A stretch of DNA of 64,000 nucleotides from Methylobacterium brachythecii. Its GTDB lineage: Bacteria; Pseudomonadota; Alphaproteobacteria; Rhizobiales; Beijerinckiaceae. Made by a program: the position numbers and the translations under genes. The notes beneath the pieces are model-generated. The model was not told the origin of the DNA, did not search any database, and saw only the letters and a program-made list of their open reading frames with translations. Location of the stretch: assembly GCF_014196345.1 (NCBI RefSeq), contig NZ_JACIDN010000008.1, forward strand, positions 1 through 64,000. The letters are read 5' to 3'. This document shows positions 56,030-64,000 of this stretch, piece after piece. Every line of letters starts with the position of its first letter. Within the stretch, counting starts at the first letter, position 1.

Positions 56030-56365
56030 ATGGAGCCGATCCGTCCAGTTCAGTTTTCACCGCCGGTCCCCGCCATCGAACCGATCAGCCGCGCAACCGG
56101 CGTCAGCGATCGCGGAGACGGCGACCGCACGCTCGATCCCGCAGTTTCGCTCGACCTCAGCCCAGAAGCCGCCAATCGGCGCCGGGCCGACGAAAGCCGC
56201 GGCTATGTCCGCGACAAGGACTCCGAATCCGTCGTTTTCCGGATCACCGATACGGTGAGCGGCGACGTCATCGTTCAGATCCCGAACGAGATCGTCATCA
56301 AGGCGCGTGTCTACGGACGCGAGCAGAACCCTCCGGTCGGTGAACGGATCGAGAAGCACGCCTGA
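56030..56365 (+). CDS. FlaG-family flagellar protein
   Basis: 111 residues. A polar, Pro- and Asp-rich N-terminus is followed by the FlaG-type core SVVFRITDTVSGDVIVQIPN and IVIKARVYGREQNPP. FlaG-like proteins influence filament length. It lies apart from other flagellar genes, facing flaF. A GC hairpin spans the stop (56356-56374), which may help terminate it. Confidence 0.7.
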   Translation: MEPIRPVQFSPPVPAIEPISRATGVSDRGDGDRTLDPAVSLDLSPEAANRRRADESRGYVRDKDSESVVFRITDTVSGDVIVQIPNEIVIKARVYGREQNPPVGERIEKHA

Positions 56366-56397
56366 CCGGCGTGCGTCTCTTCGCTCTACCGAGGTTT

Positions 56398-56778
56398 TTA
56401 GGCCGCCGAAGGAGTCGGGCTGCCCTGCAGGCCGGCTGCGAGATGGTTATTGAGTGAGACCAGCGCCTCGAGCTTGTGGGCGGCGGGCTCGATCATCGCG
56501 TCGATGATGGTGCGGAACACGAAGATCGCGATGTTCGTGACGTTCTGGCGGATGTCGTCGGGCAGCGGGTTGGCCGGGTCGGCAACCGCGCCGGCCAGGA
56601 TCGTCCAGACCCTCTGATTGAACATCAGCGCTTCGTTCAGCTCAGTGGACCCCGTGACCTCACCCGTGGTGAAGGCCTGGAGGCGTCCGGCGGCTTTCAG
56701 GAGAACGGCGGCTTCGGCTTCTCGAGGCGTCAAGGCGCTGCGTGCAACCTTTGCGTATGCGTTGGCCCCTTGCATCAT
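56398..56778 (-). CDS. flaF: Flagellar biosynthesis regulator FlaF
   Basis: 126 residues from ATG 56778 (56775 alternative). ANAYAKVARSALTPREAEAAV, LNEALMFNQRVWTILAGAVAD and EALVSLNNHLAAGLQGS match FlaF. In alphaproteobacteria FlaF promotes flagellin synthesis or secretion with FlbT. No flagellin or flbT is in the window. Confidence 0.85.
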   Translation of the reverse strand: MMQGANAYAKVARSALTPREAEAAVLLKAAGRLQAFTTGEVTGSTELNEALMFNQRVWTILAGAVADPANPLPDDIRQNVTNIAIFVFRTIIDAMIEPAAHKLEALVSLNNHLAAGLQGSPTPSAA

Positions 56779-56948
56779 CGCCCCGGCATCTCCTCGCCCG
56801 GACGGTTGCCCCGTCCGGCATGCGAGTTCTGGCATGCCGAATATTAAAAATTGGAGTCAGCGCTCAGACTTGCCGCAATGGCGCCCGGATGAGCGGCGAG
56901 AGATCGACTCTCCCTCGTGCGGCACGACTGAGCCGGGATCCGGCCTGG

Positions 56949-57200
56949 ATGATGAACTTCCTTCTCGGTCTGGTGGCAGGCGGGTTGATCGCTTGCATCG
57001 CGACCATTTCCGCTGCGCGCCATCCGGACATCCAGGCCCGCCTCGGGCTCATTCCGCCAGCCCAGGCCGCCCTGATCGAGCCTCCGGTCCGGAAGGAGGT
57101 CGCCTGCGCGCCGCCGGTGAACTCGCAGGCCTCGCAGGCCACCGCGGCGCAAGCCGACGCGCTCTTCTCGCGCCGCCGCTTCTGGTACGTCGCGCCCTGA
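56949..57200 (+). CDS. Small membrane-anchored protein
   Basis: 83 residues from ATG 56949 (ATG 56952 or 56889 also possible). A single hydrophobic N-terminal segment (MNFLLGLVAGGLIACIATI) is followed by a Pro/Ala/Gln-rich region and the tail SRRRFWYVAP. No family recognised; the ribosome site is weak. Confidence 0.45.
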   Translation: MMNFLLGLVAGGLIACIATISAARHPDIQARLGLIPPAQAALIEPPVRKEVACAPPVNSQASQATAAQADALFSRRRFWYVAP

Positions 57201-57212
57201 GCGAGCGTGCCG

Positions 57213-57329
57213 TCAGAAGCTGCGGACGAGGAGCATCAGCATCGTCGTCGCGACGGTCGTGCTGAGAAAGCCGCATAGGGCCGCTGCGAAGGACGGGCCG
57301 GTCGGGATGGTGTCGGAAGCGGTGGTCAT
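57213..57329 (-). CDS. Very small membrane peptide
   Basis: 38 residues: a polar start then one hydrophobic helix (AAALCGFLSTTVATTMLMLL). AAGAG seven bases upstream of ATG 57329. It is too short for family assignment; conservation would decide. Confidence 0.4.
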   Translation of the reverse strand: MTTASDTIPTGPSFAAALCGFLSTTVATTMLMLLVRSF

Positions 57330-57454
57330 GGCCGTGCTCTTGAAATCTGTGCGTTGAGCGAATCGACGTCGTCTCGAACTTGACCGTGCCGTGTTTCGGG
57401 CCGGGCGGGCGTGCGGAGGCACACCCGACCACGGGCCTCGACGAACAGCCACGC

Positions 57455-57769
57455 TCAGTCGCAGCGGTTTACGTGCTTGGCGACGCGAAGGTTTCGCAGC
57501 TCGCTGCGAAGATCGATCGACGCGATGTCGGCGCCACAATCCTCGAAGGCGCCCTGCGCGTCGTGGTAGCGGTCGCCGATCTCGTCGAGCGTGTCGCAGA
57601 CGCGGTCGTGACGACCGAGGCGGGCCTCCTGGCGGGCTTGGTAGCGCAGGGCGCTGGCCTCCTCGACCTTGCGTTGGCCTTCGACGCAGGCGGGAATGGC
57701 GTAGGCGGGGGCGGCGAACGGCGCGAGGAGGCTCACGGCGAGGCCGGCGGAGAGGATCGTGCGACGCAT
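57455..57769 (-). CDS. Small exported protein
   Basis: 104 residues. Signal peptide (MRRTILSAGLAVSLLAPFAA) then a helical, Arg/Glu-rich domain with four cysteines (IPACVEG, DRVCDTL, FEDCGAD, VNRCD), probably two disulfides. No family recognised. Confidence 0.65.
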   Translation of the reverse strand: MRRTILSAGLAVSLLAPFAAPAYAIPACVEGQRKVEEASALRYQARQEARLGRHDRVCDTLDEIGDRYHDAQGAFEDCGADIASIDLRSELRNLRVAKHVNRCD

Positions 57770-57871
57770 GGGCAGGGGACTCGATGCGGTGACTGCGGGA
57801 TCGGCCCATCGCCGACAATCACGGCGCGGCCGATATGAGCGGTTCCGAACCGATGAACGGTCAAGCTGCCG

Positions 57872-58411
57872 TTAGGTTCCGCTTTTTTCGAGCCGAGATC
57901 TGGCGGAAGACCGGCCTCGTCTGGAGGCCAGGATCGCATCGAGCCTCACCGGCGCCAGCCCCTGCGCATCGATGCCGACGTCGTATTGGCGCGGGATCGG
58001 CGAGAGCTTGCCGTGCGAGTGCCCATGCAGGTTGACGACGCCGCGCCCCATGCGGTTCCAGGTCCGGAACGCGTAGTGGCAGAGCACCAGCCGGCGCCCT
58101 TCGACCTCGATTTCCGCATAATGGCCGACCGAGGCCCAGCCGGGTGCGGAGAGCGTCTCCGGCCCATCGTTGTTGCCGATGATCAGGTGCTTTGTGCCCG
58201 CGAGCGCGCCGAGCAGCTCACGGATGCGTTCCGGGCTTGGCCCGAGTGCGAAATCGCCGAGATGCCAGACTTCGTCGTCGGGTTGGACGACGACATTCCA
58301 GGCCTCGACCAAGGCCGCGTCGTGCGCGGCGAGATCGCCGAAAGGCCTGCGATCGATGCGCAGGATGCGCGGGTCGCCGAAATGCGTGTCGCTTGTGAAG
58401 TAGACGGCCAA
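57872..58411 (-). CDS. Calcineurin-type metallophosphoesterase
   Basis: 179 residues read from TTG 58411, which has GGGGGAG seven bases upstream; GTG 58417 is closer to that site and less likely. Metal motifs are SDTHFGD, HLGDFALG, IIGNNDGP (GNHD-like with Asn) and HGHSHGKL. It resembles small single-domain phosphoesterases acting on phosphodiesters or nucleotides; substrate unknown. Confidence 0.82.
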   Translation of the reverse strand: MAVYFTSDTHFGDPRILRIDRRPFGDLAAHDAALVEAWNVVVQPDDEVWHLGDFALGPSPERIRELLGALAGTKHLIIGNNDGPETLSAPGWASVGHYAEIEVEGRRLVLCHYAFRTWNRMGRGVVNLHGHSHGKLSPIPRQYDVGIDAQGLAPVRLDAILASRRGRSSARSRLEKSGT

Positions 58412-58469
58412 GGCCACGCTCCCCCGGGGAAGCCGGGAGAACGCTCTGGATCCCTGCCTTGCTCCGCGA

Positions 58470-59594
58470 TCAGCGGCCCGGGCTGAAGCGCAGCGGAACG
58501 GTGACCGCCAGGCTTGCCCCGCCGAAGCCGGCCGGCGCTGGGGGCACCGAACCGCGCACGGCGGCCAGGGCGGCGCTGTCGATAGCGCCGGAGCCGCTGC
58601 TGCCCGAAAGCCCGGCCCCGCTGACGGCGCCCGAACGGCTCACGGTGAAGTGAACGGTGGCGACGCCGCCCGCCGTACCGGAGGCGGCGTTGCGGTTCAT
58701 GCGGCTGCGGATCGTGGCGGAAATCGATGCCTTCCACGCTGCCAAGGCGTTCGGATCGTTCCCACTCGCCCCCGCCCGACCGCCGCTGGCGCGCGAGGCC
58801 GCCGACGCCGCATTCTGGCGGCCGCGCGCGTCGTTCGCCGCCTGCGTCCGCCGGGCCGCATCCTCCCTGGACTTCGCGGCCGCCGCAGCGGCGCGGCGGA
58901 CCTCAGCGGCCCGCTCCCGCGCTGCGTTGCGCTTCGCCAATTCGGCAGCCTCGCGCCGCGCCTCCACGGCGGCTTCGCGACGCTCCTCGATGGCCTCCTG
59001 ACGCTTGGCCTCGGCAGCCGCCTTACGCTTGGCTTCGAGAACGGCCTTGCGCTTGGCCTCCTGCTGAGCCGCGACCACGGCCGGATCCGGCTCCACGGGC
59101 TTGGGCGGTTCGGGTGCCTCGGCGATGACGGGCGGCGGCGGCGGCGCGGTTTCCTCGGCCTCAGGAGCCTGCGAAGTGATGATCGACTCGACGGGCGGCG
59201 GCGGCGCGACCTCCGGCTCGACCGGCGCGGATTCCGGCGGCTTCACCTCGGTCGTCTCCTGAGGCTCGACCTTCGCCGTCTCCACGGGCTTCGCCTCGGT
59301 CGGCACTTCGGCGACTTCGGGCGCCGTGGCCTCGGGCGGATCGCCGACGGGCTTGGCCTCCTCGGGCACCTCTTCCTGGGCAGCCTGCTCGGCCGGCGCC
59401 TGGGCCTCCGCGGCCGTCATTTCCGGCGTGAGATCGATGCTGATCTGCTGCTCGCCGGGGGGGGCCGGCTGCGCAAGGTTCAGGAACATCAGCCCGGCGA
59501 TCCCGACTGCATGGAGCAGCAGCGCGGCGAGCAGGGCCGCGACCAACCCTCCTTGACCGCGATCGGGTCCGGATGTCGAAGCGAGCGTCGTCAT
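58470..59594 (-). CDS. tonB: TonB-family energy transducer
   Basis: 374 residues from ATG 59594. One N-terminal membrane anchor (GLVAALLAALLLHAVGIAGL) is followed by a long Pro/Glu/Ala linker, a coiled-coil Ala/Glu/Arg/Lys-rich region (about 195-280) and a C-terminal TonB domain (VATVHFTVSRSGAVSGAGLS). It transmits proton-motive force to outer-membrane TonB-dependent receptors. It is four bases after exbD, the third gene of the exbB-exbD-tonB unit. Confidence 0.88.
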   Translation of the reverse strand: MTTLASTSGPDRGQGGLVAALLAALLLHAVGIAGLMFLNLAQPAPPGEQQISIDLTPEMTAAEAQAPAEQAAQEEVPEEAKPVGDPPEATAPEVAEVPTEAKPVETAKVEPQETTEVKPPESAPVEPEVAPPPPVESIITSQAPEAEETAPPPPPVIAEAPEPPKPVEPDPAVVAAQQEAKRKAVLEAKRKAAAEAKRQEAIEERREAAVEARREAAELAKRNAARERAAEVRRAAAAAAKSREDAARRTQAANDARGRQNAASAASRASGGRAGASGNDPNALAAWKASISATIRSRMNRNAASGTAGGVATVHFTVSRSGAVSGAGLSGSSGSGAIDSAALAAVRGSVPPAPAGFGGASLAVTVPLRFSPGR

Positions 59595-59598
59595 CGTG

Positions 59599-60084
59599 TC
59601 AGCGTGCCGTCCCACTCGCCGGGGCAGGCGTTGCCGGAGCAGGTGCCGCACCGGCGGACTGCGCGATCAGCGAGACCTTGGTGAAGCCGGCCTGGCCGAC
59701 GAGCCCCATCACTTCCATGATCTTGCCGTAGGGCACGTCACGGTCGCCGCGCACCAGCACGACCTGGTCGGGGTTCTGGGCCTTCAGCTCGCGCAGGCGC
59801 GGCATCAGCGTCTCGTTGGTGAAGCCGTCCTTGGCGATGAAGGGATGGCCTTCCTTGTCGATCGAGACCTCGAGCGGCTTCTGCGACTGGGCCACCTTTG
59901 CGGCGGACGTCTTCGGCAGTTGCACCGGCACGCCGGTCGTCATCAGCGGCGCCGCGACCATGAAGATGATCAGCAGCACCAGCATAACGTCGACCATCGG
60001 CGTGACGTTGATGTCGGACATCGGGGTCGCGTCGAGGTCGTCCTCGTCGTCTCCGCCGCCTGCGCGGATCGAACCCATCGCCAT
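59599..60084 (-). CDS. exbD: Biopolymer transport protein ExbD
   Basis: 161 residues. AGGAGG eight bases before ATG 60084. The single N-terminal helix VTPMVDVMLVLLIIFMVAAP contains the conserved Asp that lines the proton path. The rest is a periplasmic domain (VSIDKEGHPFIAKDG). It forms the energising complex with ExbB and TonB. Confidence 0.92.
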   Translation of the reverse strand: MAMGSIRAGGGDDEDDLDATPMSDINVTPMVDVMLVLLIIFMVAAPLMTTGVPVQLPKTSAAKVAQSQKPLEVSIDKEGHPFIAKDGFTNETLMPRLRELKAQNPDQVVLVRGDRDVPYGKIMEVMGLVGQAGFTKVSLIAQSAGAAPAPATPAPASGTAR

Positions 60085-60228
60085 GTGTCTGCCCTCCTGG
60101 GCGCCGGCGCCCTTGAGGCTGCCGCGATCGATGTGTGAGGCGCCCCGATCCTCGTGCTTAACGGGTCGGAATGGTCGCCGATGCTCGCTGGCCCGTGGCC
60201 GCGCAGAGAACGGGCGCGGCCCGGGAGG

Positions 60229-60921
<693 letters not shown>

Positions 60922-61005
60922 GGTCGGGCTCCTCAAGAGTGATCGGGTCAATGCGGATCCCATGAGGCCCGCATCATCGGTGCAGCCGGGGCTGCAGGAA
61001 TAGGG

Positions 61006-61470
61006 CTAGCGCGCGAACTCTGTGCCGGTCTTGCTGCTCGTATCGATGCGTTCGAGGCAGCTCTCGCGGCTGGCCTCGCCGCCTTCGCAGGCAAGAACGT
61101 CGTTGAGCAGGACGTGACCGATCTTCGGGCAGGTGATGCCGGGGAAATCGAACAGGCGCACCACGGTCTTGCGCTCTTGAACCGGGCCGAGTTCGACCGC
61201 GAGGCGCTTCTGGGCGACGCCCTCGGTGTCGAAGGCGAAGAGATCGACCTTCAGCGACTTCAGGGCCGGACCCTTCGCGTTGTCGACGAGCAGGTAGGTG
61301 CGGCAATTCTCGCCCGCAGGCTCGAGGCGGTTCAGTTCGAGCTTCAGCGACGGCCCGGCGGAGGCGGCCGGCTTGGCGTCCTGCGCGACGGCGGAGCCCG
61401 CCAGCACGGAGGCGAGGAGCCATCCTGCGGCGGCGATGCGCCCGGCACGACGATAGAACTGACCGTTCAT
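61006..61470 (-). CDS. Periplasmic protein upstream of exbB
   Basis: 154 residues from ATG 61470. A signal peptide (AAAGWLLASVLAGSAVA) precedes a domain with LKLELNRLEPAGENCRTYLL and three further cysteines near the end (GITCPK, LACEGG, ESCLER). It is the first gene of the exbB-exbD-tonB run with 84 bases to exbB, so it may assist TonB-dependent uptake. No family recognised by name. Confidence 0.7.
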   Translation of the reverse strand: MNGQFYRRAGRIAAAGWLLASVLAGSAVAQDAKPAASAGPSLKLELNRLEPAGENCRTYLLVDNAKGPALKSLKVDLFAFDTEGVAQKRLAVELGPVQERKTVVRLFDFPGITCPKIGHVLLNDVLACEGGEASRESCLERIDTSSKTGTEFAR

Positions 61471-62089
61471 GGCCCCTACGAACTCCTGCACCACGGTGGC
61501 TGTCCTCCTCTAAGCGGCGGCCCTTGAGATGGGCCTGCCCTATCGAACCCGTCCCCGGCGCCCGTTGGCAGGCGGGCGGCGCATCGGATTGGGTTTCCCG
61601 CGCCGGATCGGCCGGTATCCCTTCACGGATCCGCTGCCGTCGAGATGCGCGGGTCGGGCGGACGCGACCGCCGCGAGGAAGACATCCGGCATCGGAGCAA
61701 GGGATCGAATAAGTAAAGCCACCCGGCACCGTCGGAGGCGGCGTCGGGTGGCTGTGCGCTGCAGTAACCGAGAAGCGGGGAACCGATCAAGAGCTGCCGC
61801 GAAAGTCAGAGTAATTCCAAACTGTTATTCAGGCTTGGCTGAAACAGGTCAGAGCACATATGCCTGATTGTCACGGTCAATGTTGCCTAATGTTCCCGGA
61901 TTGAGCCGTGGCGACGTAGTCGTTTTTCCGGTCGGGGGGACGACAGAAGGGCGGCTCTTGATTCGATCCCCATCAAACTTCGTCGCGCTTCGCCGACCTT
62001 GGGCCGGAACGAAAAAGGCCGGGGCTTTCGCACCCGGCCCTACATCGGAAACGGAATGACCAGCACGAGGCTGGCTGCATCGTCGTCAT
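61471..62089. other. Non-coding region between the exbB operon and tRNA-Pro
   Basis: About 620 bases without a gene. It holds a GCCACCCG...CGGGTGGC hairpin at 61718-61752 without a T-run, an AT-richer part at 61780-61890, and the terminator of tRNA-Pro at its right end. The short frames inside are Arg/Pro-rich shadows. Confidence 0.5.
62016..62042 (-). terminator. Terminator of tRNA-Pro
   Basis: On the minus strand GGGCCGGG - loop - CCCCGGCC is followed by TTTTTC. It lies about 50 bases past the 3' end of tRNA-Pro. Confidence 0.75.
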
Positions 62090-62166
62090 TGGTCGGAGTA
62101 GCAGGACTTGAACCTGCGACCCCCTGTCCCCCAGACAGGTGCGCTACCGGGCTGCGCTATACTCCG
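62090..62166 (-). tRNA. tRNA-Pro (anticodon GGG)
   Basis: A 77-base tRNA with encoded CCA. The acceptor is CGGAGTA/TACTCCG. The anticodon arm is CCTGT-CTGGGGG-ACAGG, giving GGG. The T arm is GCAGG-TTCAAGT-CCTGC. The CGGAGTATAGCGCAGCCCGG start is typical of bacterial proline tRNAs. Confidence 0.93.
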
Positions 62167-62330
62167 TCACGTCCGTCCCGATACCCCCGGAGGGGTTCGG
62201 CGCTCTTAGCTTCGTGCCGGTTCCGGCGCAACCCCGAAAGCCGGCCGCGCATGGTCGTCGTGGACACCGGATCGGTCTATGAGCAGCCGCCGTCACCGGC
62301 GGCCGCAGCACGCTGCCTCAGCGGAGATCC

Positions 62331-63611
62331 ATGTCCTCGCGTCCCATCGCCTTCGACCTCACCCGGCTGATCACGCGCCTGCGTCATGCCAGCCCGACCG
62401 GTATCGACCGGGTCGACCTCGCCTATGCGCGCCATGTGCTCGCCGGTGACGGGCCGCGCTTCGGACTGGTGACGAGCGCTGTCGGGCCACGGGTGATCGA
62501 CCGGCGACAGGCGAGCACCATCGTGGAGGCGGTGGCTTCGGGTTGGGTGGAGGACGTGCGGCCCGAGGACGATCCCGTTTATCTCAGGCTCGCCGGTTCG
62601 CCCGGCGAGCGGCGGCCGGGCGCCGAAGGTGCACGCCGAAGCGCATTGCGGCGCCGGCAGATCCAGGTCGCCACGACGCTGCGCACGCTGCGAGGCCGCG
62701 GCGTCGAAGCGCTGCCGGAGGGCACGATCTACCTGCACAGCTCGCATCTGCGGCTCGACCGGCCGGAACGGTTCGACTGGCTCTATACGCGCCGCGACAT
62801 CCGCCCGATCTTCTTCGTGCACGATCTGATCCCGATCTCGCACCCCGAATACGGGCGACCCGGCGAGGCCGCCCGTCACGAGCAGCGGATCGACACCATC
62901 GCCCGGCATGCGGCGGCGGTGATCGTGAACTCCTCTGATGTCGGCGCCCGCTTCAGCGCGCATCTCGCCGCACGCGGGTTTGCGCCGCGAGCGGTCACCG
63001 TGGCGCCGCTCGGCGTCGAGCCGATCTTCTCCGGGCGGGACGGCGCGGCTCCGGCGTTCGGGCAGCCGACCTTCCTAGTGTGCGGGACGATCGAGTCGCG
63101 CAAGAACCACCTGCTGCTTCTGCAGGTCTGGCGGGACCTCGCTGCACGGCACGGAGCGCAAACGCCGCGCCTCGTCATCGTCGGCCGGCGCGGCTGGGAG
63201 GTCGAGAACGTCGTCGACTTGCTCGACCGCTGCCCGTCGATCGCCCCGCACGTCACCGAGGTTTCGGGTTTGTCGACCCCGGGTCTCGCCCGGCTCATGC
63301 GCGGCGCGACCGCTCTTCTGATGCCGTCCTTCATCGAGGGCTACGGCCTGCCCGTGGTCGAGGCCGCCGCGAGCGGTCTGCCGGTGGTCGTCTCCGACAT
63401 CCCGGTTCACCGCGAGATCGGCGGCGGCTTCGCCAAACTGATCGATCCCCTCGACGGACCGGGCTGGCGACAGGCGATCGAAGATCTGAGCGCGCCAGAA
63501 TCAAGCCTACGGCATTCCCTGGCTGCGCGGCTCGACGGCTTTGCACCGCCGAATTGGGCCGATCACCTCGTCAAGCTGGACACGACGCTCGCAGCCCTGG
63601 ACCAAACCTGA
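62331..63611 (+). CDS. Glycosyltransferase, GT4-like
   Basis: 426 residues. A GT-B fold: the N-terminal half has DLTRLITRLRHASPTGIDRV and IFFVHDLIPISHPEYG, and the C-terminal half has the nucleotide-sugar motifs VCGTIESRKNHLLLLQVW and FIEGYGLPVVEAAASGLPVV. It probably transfers a sugar to a polysaccharide or lipid acceptor in the cytoplasm. GGAGA is just before ATG 62331. No polysaccharide cluster is adjacent, so the acceptor is unknown. Confidence 0.85.
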   Translation: MSSRPIAFDLTRLITRLRHASPTGIDRVDLAYARHVLAGDGPRFGLVTSAVGPRVIDRRQASTIVEAVASGWVEDVRPEDDPVYLRLAGSPGERRPGAEGARRSALRRRQIQVATTLRTLRGRGVEALPEGTIYLHSSHLRLDRPERFDWLYTRRDIRPIFFVHDLIPISHPEYGRPGEAARHEQRIDTIARHAAAVIVNSSDVGARFSAHLAARGFAPRAVTVAPLGVEPIFSGRDGAAPAFGQPTFLVCGTIESRKNHLLLLQVWRDLAARHGAQTPRLVIVGRRGWEVENVVDLLDRCPSIAPHVTEVSGLSTPGLARLMRGATALLMPSFIEGYGLPVVEAAASGLPVVVSDIPVHREIGGGFAKLIDPLDGPGWRQAIEDLSAPESSLRHSLAARLDGFAPPNWADHLVKLDTTLAALDQT

Positions 63612-63734
63612 ACGATAGCGCAGCTTGCCTCAAGCTGGGCTGACGAATATGGAAAAACGTCAGCACCCGCGGCAGGCCTCCGTAAGGCCTCGCGGATTTT
63701 CCCTCAACGCTCCGACCGGCGAGGCTCGCACGCG

Positions 63735-64000
63735 ATGACGATCGTCGATCTCGACCGCGAAACCGTGAAGCAGGGCTTGGCCGATGGGTCGATTCTGTTG
63801 ATCGACGTGCGCGAGGAGCACGAATTTGCAGCCGGGCGCATACCCGGTGCCGTGTCCTATCCGCTTTCGGATTTCGATCCGGCGACGCTCAAGGCACTGA
63901 TCGACGGCGACGGGCGCCGGCCGGTCTTCTCCTGCGCCTCTGGCGTCCGCTCCATTCACGCGATCAACGCCGCTCGGCAGGCCGGGATCGACGTCGACGA
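63735..64000 (+). CDS. Rhodanese-like domain protein (partial)
   Basis: The first 88 residues, cut by the window edge. VDLDRETVKQGLADGSILLI, DVREEHEFAAGRIPGAVSYP and the active-site loop CASGVRS (Cys persulfide site) show a single rhodanese domain. It probably handles sulfur or acts as a thiosulfate:thiol sulfurtransferase. It begins 123 bases after the glycosyltransferase. Confidence 0.85.
   Translation, partial: MTIVDLDRETVKQGLADGSILLIDVREEHEFAAGRIPGAVSYPLSDFDPATLKALIDGDGRRPVFSCASGVRSIHAINAARQAGIDVD

Overview
The window is GC-rich chromosomal DNA with dense genes, short operons, many stop-start (ATGA) overlaps and GC-rich leader peptides. Gene content points to an alphaproteobacterium of the Hyphomicrobiales, most likely Methylobacterium/Methylorubrum: an Fdh4A-type molybdopterin formate dehydrogenase with a small overlapping partner, a propionyl-CoA synthetase, a hom-glpX pair, FlaF/FlaG, a TPP riboswitch-thiC unit and several alpha-type small families (DUF465, DUF952, DUF692/DUF2063). 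The genus is inferred from gene content only; no rRNA lies in the window.

Layout. 1-760: cut-off and decayed coding sequence. 763-6293: a HypT-like LysR regulator divergent from a dicarboxylate symporter-leuC-leuD-alpha/beta-hydrolase operon. 6294-10610: an accessory block on the minus strand holding an SDR and an overlapping three-gene unit (710-aa soluble FtsH-like AAA+ zinc protease, 64-aa protein, 132-aa DUF6634-like protein), followed by a repeat-bearing non-coding stretch that ends at a tRNA-Gln. 10877-18667: small exported or membrane proteins, a DUF2233 protein, an OYE flavoenzyme, a chlorite-dismutase-like protein, prpE and two DUF465 genes. 18962-30241: purEK, a TPR lipoprotein, glpX-hom, an MFS exporter and ftsK.

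30275-36697 (minus strand): a bufferin-type locus (six-cysteine precursor BufA, DUF692/MNIO enzyme BufB, DUF2063 partner BufC) followed by an exported HExxH peptidase, a periplasmic thioredoxin and CcdA, and preceded by an exported DUF255 thioredoxin-fold protein. This suggests metal/thiol stress handling in the periplasm. 36813-44304: fdh4AB, pyrD-DUF952, an S24 repressor, a histidine kinase and a Tim44-like protein. 44550-46249: a heme-oxygenase-fold diiron protein beside an acyl-homoserine-lactone-synthase-like GNAT, a possible small-molecule pair. 46282-53710: a CnoX-LON-Trm112 run, xthA, a ceramidase-like protein, an acyltransferase, an HNH-hydrolase pair and a site-2-protease-like protein.

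53770-64000: TPP riboswitch and thiC, flaG/flaF, small secreted proteins, a phosphoesterase, an exbB-exbD-tonB energising unit preceded by a periplasmic protein, tRNA-Pro with its own terminator, a glycosyltransferase and the start of a rhodanese gene. No CRISPR array, integrase, transposase or prophage gene was recognised. Function calls rest on motif recognition by eye; no database search or alignment program was run.
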